This document shows positions 62,075-64,000 of a stretch of 64,000 bases of DNA, one piece after another. Made by a program: the position numbers and the translations under genes. This stretch comes from Rhizobacter sp. Root404 (GTDB lineage: Bacteria; Pseudomonadota; Gammaproteobacteria; Burkholderiales; Burkholderiaceae_C): NCBI RefSeq assembly GCF_001425865.1, contig NZ_LMDS01000001.1:248001-312000 (forward strand), in the 5' to 3' direction. Each line of letters begins with the position of its first letter. Within the stretch, counting starts at the first letter, position 1. A model generated the notes under the pieces. It did not search any database, had not been told where the DNA came from, and saw nothing but the letters and a program-made list of their open reading frames with translations.

Positions 62075-62264
62075 GACAGGGACCGGGAAAGAGATGTAGG
62101 TGCTGCACAGCTTGTGTTCAGGCACCTTTCCGACCCGTAAGGGGATATTGCCGGCACCTCAAAACCCACGCCACGAAGAACAAGGTTGTCAACAAAGACG
62201 GGGTCGACCAAGTGGGCTTCGGTCGTGCGGCCCCTAACGATTTACAAACTAGGGGGGTAAAAAT

Positions 62265-62280
62265 CTGGCACGGTTCATGC
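62265..62280 (+). promoter_or_regulatory. Sigma-54 (-24/-12) promoter
   Basis: CTGGCACGGTTCATGC. It matches the sigma-54 consensus YTGGCACGrNNNTTGCW with only one mismatch (A for T before TGC), and the GG to GC spacing is exactly ten. It lies 138 bases before the sugar transferase ATG. Sigma-54 promoters need an activator of the NtrC type; several exopolysaccharide loci of Burkholderiales-type bacteria use such activators. The activator is not in the window. Confidence 0.8.
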
Positions 62281-62386
62281 CCATTCGCAACGGACCCCCC
62301 GGATCGCGGGTGGCGATGCGATGGCCCGCATGTTTCACTTGGTTGCGCGTTCCCAGGCGACCGCGCAACGGTGTTTCCACTCCCCT

Positions 62387-62402
62387 TCTCTCTCTCTCTC
62401 TC
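62387..62402 (+). repeat. (TC)8 dinucleotide tract in mRNA leader
   Basis: Eight tandem TC units, 15 bases before the sugar transferase start, between the sigma-54 promoter and the ATG. Simple tracts of this kind can gain or lose units by slippage and shift the leader spacing. Confidence 0.8.
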
Positions 62403-62417
62403 TGACAGGCGTCCGTC

Positions 62418-63107
62418 ATGCCGGCCGAATCGACCCAGTTGCTCCTTGCCCGTCGGGTGACGCCTGCCCGACGGAGCGTCATGTCGGGGGGCTCCCCGAT
62501 CGATCTGGCCTACACCGCGCTCAATCGGGTCCTTGCCGCGATCGTCATCCTGCTGCTGTCGCCGGTGTTCACGTATGTCGCATTTCGCGTCTGGCGCGAA
62601 GACGGCGCGCCCCTCACGTTCGGTCACTACCGCGTGGGCCGGCGTGGCGAGCTGTTCCGGTGCCTCAAGTTCAGGACGATGGTGCGCAACTCCGCGGAGG
62701 TGCTTGACGTGGTGTTGCGCGACAGCGAAGCGGCCCGGGAGGAATGGGCGCGCGACCAGAAGCTGCGCGACGACCCGCGCGTGACGCCGATTGGCCGGAT
62801 CCTGCGCAAGACCAGCCTGGACGAGCTGCCGCAGCTCTTCAACGTCCTGCGTGGCGACATGCACTTCGTCGGCCCGCGACCGGTGACCGTCGAGGAACTC
62901 TCCCGCTATGGCGCCTCGAAGCGCCACTACCTGTCCGTCAGGCCAGGCCTGACCGGCCTGTGGCAGGTCAGCGGCCGCAACAACACCACCTATGGCGAGC
63001 GGGTCGAGTACGACTCGCAGTACGTCGAGTCGCGCAACCCGATCTTCGACAGCTGGATCGTGCTGCGCACGGTCAAGGTGCTGTTGACCCGCGACGGCGC
63101 GCACTGA
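62418..63107 (+). CDS. Undecaprenyl-phosphate sugar phosphotransferase (exopolysaccharide initiation)
   Basis: A 229-residue polyisoprenyl-phosphate hexose-1-phosphate transferase (ExoY/WcaJ-type catalytic domain). One N-terminal hydrophobic helix (LAAIVILLLSPVFTYVAF) anchors it. Conserved blocks are CLKFRTMVRN, RKTSLDELPQLFNVLRGDMH, FVGPRPVTVEEL and RPGLTGLWQVSGRNNTTYGE. It places the first sugar phosphate on undecaprenyl phosphate at the inner membrane. The ATG at 62418 has only a weak ribosome-binding site (ACAGG). Confidence 0.9.
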   Translation: MPAESTQLLLARRVTPARRSVMSGGSPIDLAYTALNRVLAAIVILLLSPVFTYVAFRVWREDGAPLTFGHYRVGRRGELFRCLKFRTMVRNSAEVLDVVLRDSEAAREEWARDQKLRDDPRVTPIGRILRKTSLDELPQLFNVLRGDMHFVGPRPVTVEELSRYGASKRHYLSVRPGLTGLWQVSGRNNTTYGERVEYDSQYVESRNPIFDSWIVLRTVKVLLTRDGAH

Positions 63108-63128
63108 TCCCGTTCCGGACTCCCCGAG

Positions 63129-64000
63129 ATGGCCATGCACGCGGGTCGGCCGCGCATCGTCCTGAACGGCCGCTTCCTGGCCCAGGTGCACACGGGTGTC
63201 CAGCGCTACGGTGCGGAAACCGTGCTCGCGCTCGATCGCCTGCTCGCCGCGGACGACTCGCTGGGCGCGCGCCTCGACGTGGTGCTTGCCGTACCGGACG
63301 ACGCCAGTGCCCTGCCGCTGCAGGTCATTCAGCAGGTGCGGCTGCCGGGACGCGGAAGCCACCGGTGGGAGCAGTGGTCGCTGTGGCGCTTTTCGCGCGG
63401 CAGCTACCTGGTCAATTTCAACTACTCCGGCCCGCTGCTCAAGCGGCAGCAGCTGATCACCGTGCACGACGCGACCGTGCGCGCCATGCCGCAGGCCTTC
63501 TCGCGGGCTTACCGCTGGTTCCACAACGCGATGGTCAGCGTGCTGGGCCGAACGGTCGACCGGGTGATGACGGTGTCCGAATTCTCCGCGGACGAACTCT
63601 CGCGCTGGTTCGGGCTCGCGCGCGGCGCGATCCTCGTGGGCCGCGAGGGCGGTGAGCACGCGGTGCTCGCTGCCGACGACGCGGCGGTCCTGCGCAAGCA
63701 CCGGCTCGAGCGCGGCAGGTTTATTCTGGGCGTCGGCAGCGTCAAGCCGAACAAGAACTTCGGGCTCATCGGCCGGGCCGTTCAGCGGATGGCGCCGTGC
63801 CCGTGGACGGTCGCGATCGCCGGGGCCAAGGACATCGGCATCTTCCGCGACGCCTCGATCCTGCCCGACGGCTTCAAGTTCCTGGGTTTCGTTCCGGACG
63901 ACGAGTTGTCGGCGCTGTACCGCAATGCGGCCTGGTTCGTGTTCCCGTCGCTGTACGAAGGGTTCGGCCTGCCCGCCGTGGAGGCCATGGCCAACGGCTG
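63129..64000 (+). CDS. Glycosyltransferase family 4 protein (partial, runs off the right edge)
   Basis: An open frame of 290 codons without stop, truncated by the window end. The start is MAMHAGRPRIVLNGRFLAQ; RYGAETVLALDRLL and the LITVHDATVRAMPQAFS segment are typical of the N-terminal GT-B domain. ILGVGSVKPNKNFGLIGRA begins the C-terminal domain, and the last residues YRNAAWFVFPSLYEGFGLPA contain the EGFGLP donor-site motif of family 4. It is expected to extend the exopolysaccharide repeat unit begun by the preceding transferase. Confidence 0.88.
   Translation, partial: MAMHAGRPRIVLNGRFLAQVHTGVQRYGAETVLALDRLLAADDSLGARLDVVLAVPDDASALPLQVIQQVRLPGRGSHRWEQWSLWRFSRGSYLVNFNYSGPLLKRQQLITVHDATVRAMPQAFSRAYRWFHNAMVSVLGRTVDRVMTVSEFSADELSRWFGLARGAILVGREGGEHAVLAADDAAVLRKHRLERGRFILGVGSVKPNKNFGLIGRAVQRMAPCPWTVAIAGAKDIGIFRDASILPDGFKFLGFVPDDELSALYRNAAWFVFPSLYEGFGLPAVEAMANG

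Larger units (their letters stand above)
62075..62417. promoter_or_regulatory. Divergent intergenic region of the exopolysaccharide locus
   Basis: 343 bases between the beta-helix lipoprotein (minus) and the sugar transferase (plus). They hold the sigma-54 element at 62265-62280, an inverted repeat CCCCTA-N13-TAGGGG at 62231-62255 just upstream of it, the (TC)8 tract at 62387-62402 in the leader, and an AT-richer stretch with TTGTCAACAA at 62186-62195. No gene is supported here. Confidence 0.7.

Noticed and set aside
62154..62175. Second sigma-54-like site on the minus strand upstream of the beta-helix lipoprotein
   Set aside because: GGGTTTTGAGGTGC keeps the spacing, but the conserved CACG block and TTGC are missing, so the match is too weak.

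Overview
The window is a 64-kb piece of a high-GC (roughly two-thirds G+C by eye) betaproteobacterial chromosome. Gene content and order point to Burkholderiales, probably the Rubrivivax/Leptothrix/Methylibium neighbourhood. Indicators are the pilB-pilC-pilD-coaE-zapD-yacG block, the rplU-rpmA-obgE-proB block, a ResB/CcsB (system II) cytochrome c maturation operon beside cytochrome c4 and engB, and a CIRCE-controlled groSL operon. No phage, insertion sequence, plasmid or CRISPR array was seen; this looks like core chromosome with a few accessory operons.

Layout. 0-5.5 kb: a small conserved protein, then ccsB, resB and cytochrome c4 on the minus strand, with engB divergent. 5.5-8.7 kb: an alpha/beta hydrolase and groSL with operator and terminator. 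8.7-13 kb: a GAF protein, an NAD-dependent epimerase, pobA (4-hydroxybenzoate hydroxylase) and an acyl-CoA dehydrogenase. 13-15 kb: a translationally coupled DUF6502/DUF4382-lipoprotein pair behind a palindromic promoter. 15-18.8 kb: a DHH phosphoesterase and a LysR-amidase pair. 18.8-25.2 kb: a lipid block (APH-like phosphotransferase, acyl-CoA ligase, wax ester synthase, HTH protein), then a DUF938 methyltransferase and a HAD hydrolase. 25.2-30.8 kb: yacG, zapD, coaE and type IV pilus genes pilD, pilC, pilB. 31-43.8 kb: tRNA-Pro, ispB, rplU, rpmA, obgE, proB, rppH, proS, a lytic transglycosylase, ubiX, grxD, an outer-membrane protein, prmC, prfA and hemA. 43.8-46.3 kb: miaB and a LysE-type exporter.

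46.2-52.7 kb is a catabolic operon (metallo-beta-lactamase-fold protein, MhpA/MhaA-like flavoprotein hydroxylase, 68-aa DUF2783 protein, hmgA, fahA). It is divergent from an IclR regulator, with a palindromic operator between them. The set fits hydroxylation of a phenolic acid to homogentisate followed by ring cleavage to fumarate and acetoacetate; the isomerase maiA is not here.

53.4-55.9 kb is the most notable locus: a complete bufferin-type operon. It holds a DUF2282 cysteine-containing secreted peptide, a DUF692/MNIO peptide-modifying enzyme, a DUF2063 partner and a DoxX membrane protein. It lies behind a GTAACC-N16-CGAG element resembling the promoters used by SigF-type ECF sigma factors. 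This architecture belongs to copper-binding, post-translationally modified peptides (RiPPs).

56-60.4 kb: a MATE exporter and a tctCBA tripartite tricarboxylate transporter. 60.4-64 kb: the start of an exopolysaccharide region. A beta-helix lipoprotein diverges from a sugar-phosphate transferase and a glycosyltransferase cut by the window edge, with a strong sigma-54 -24/-12 match and a (TC)8 tract in the intergenic leader.
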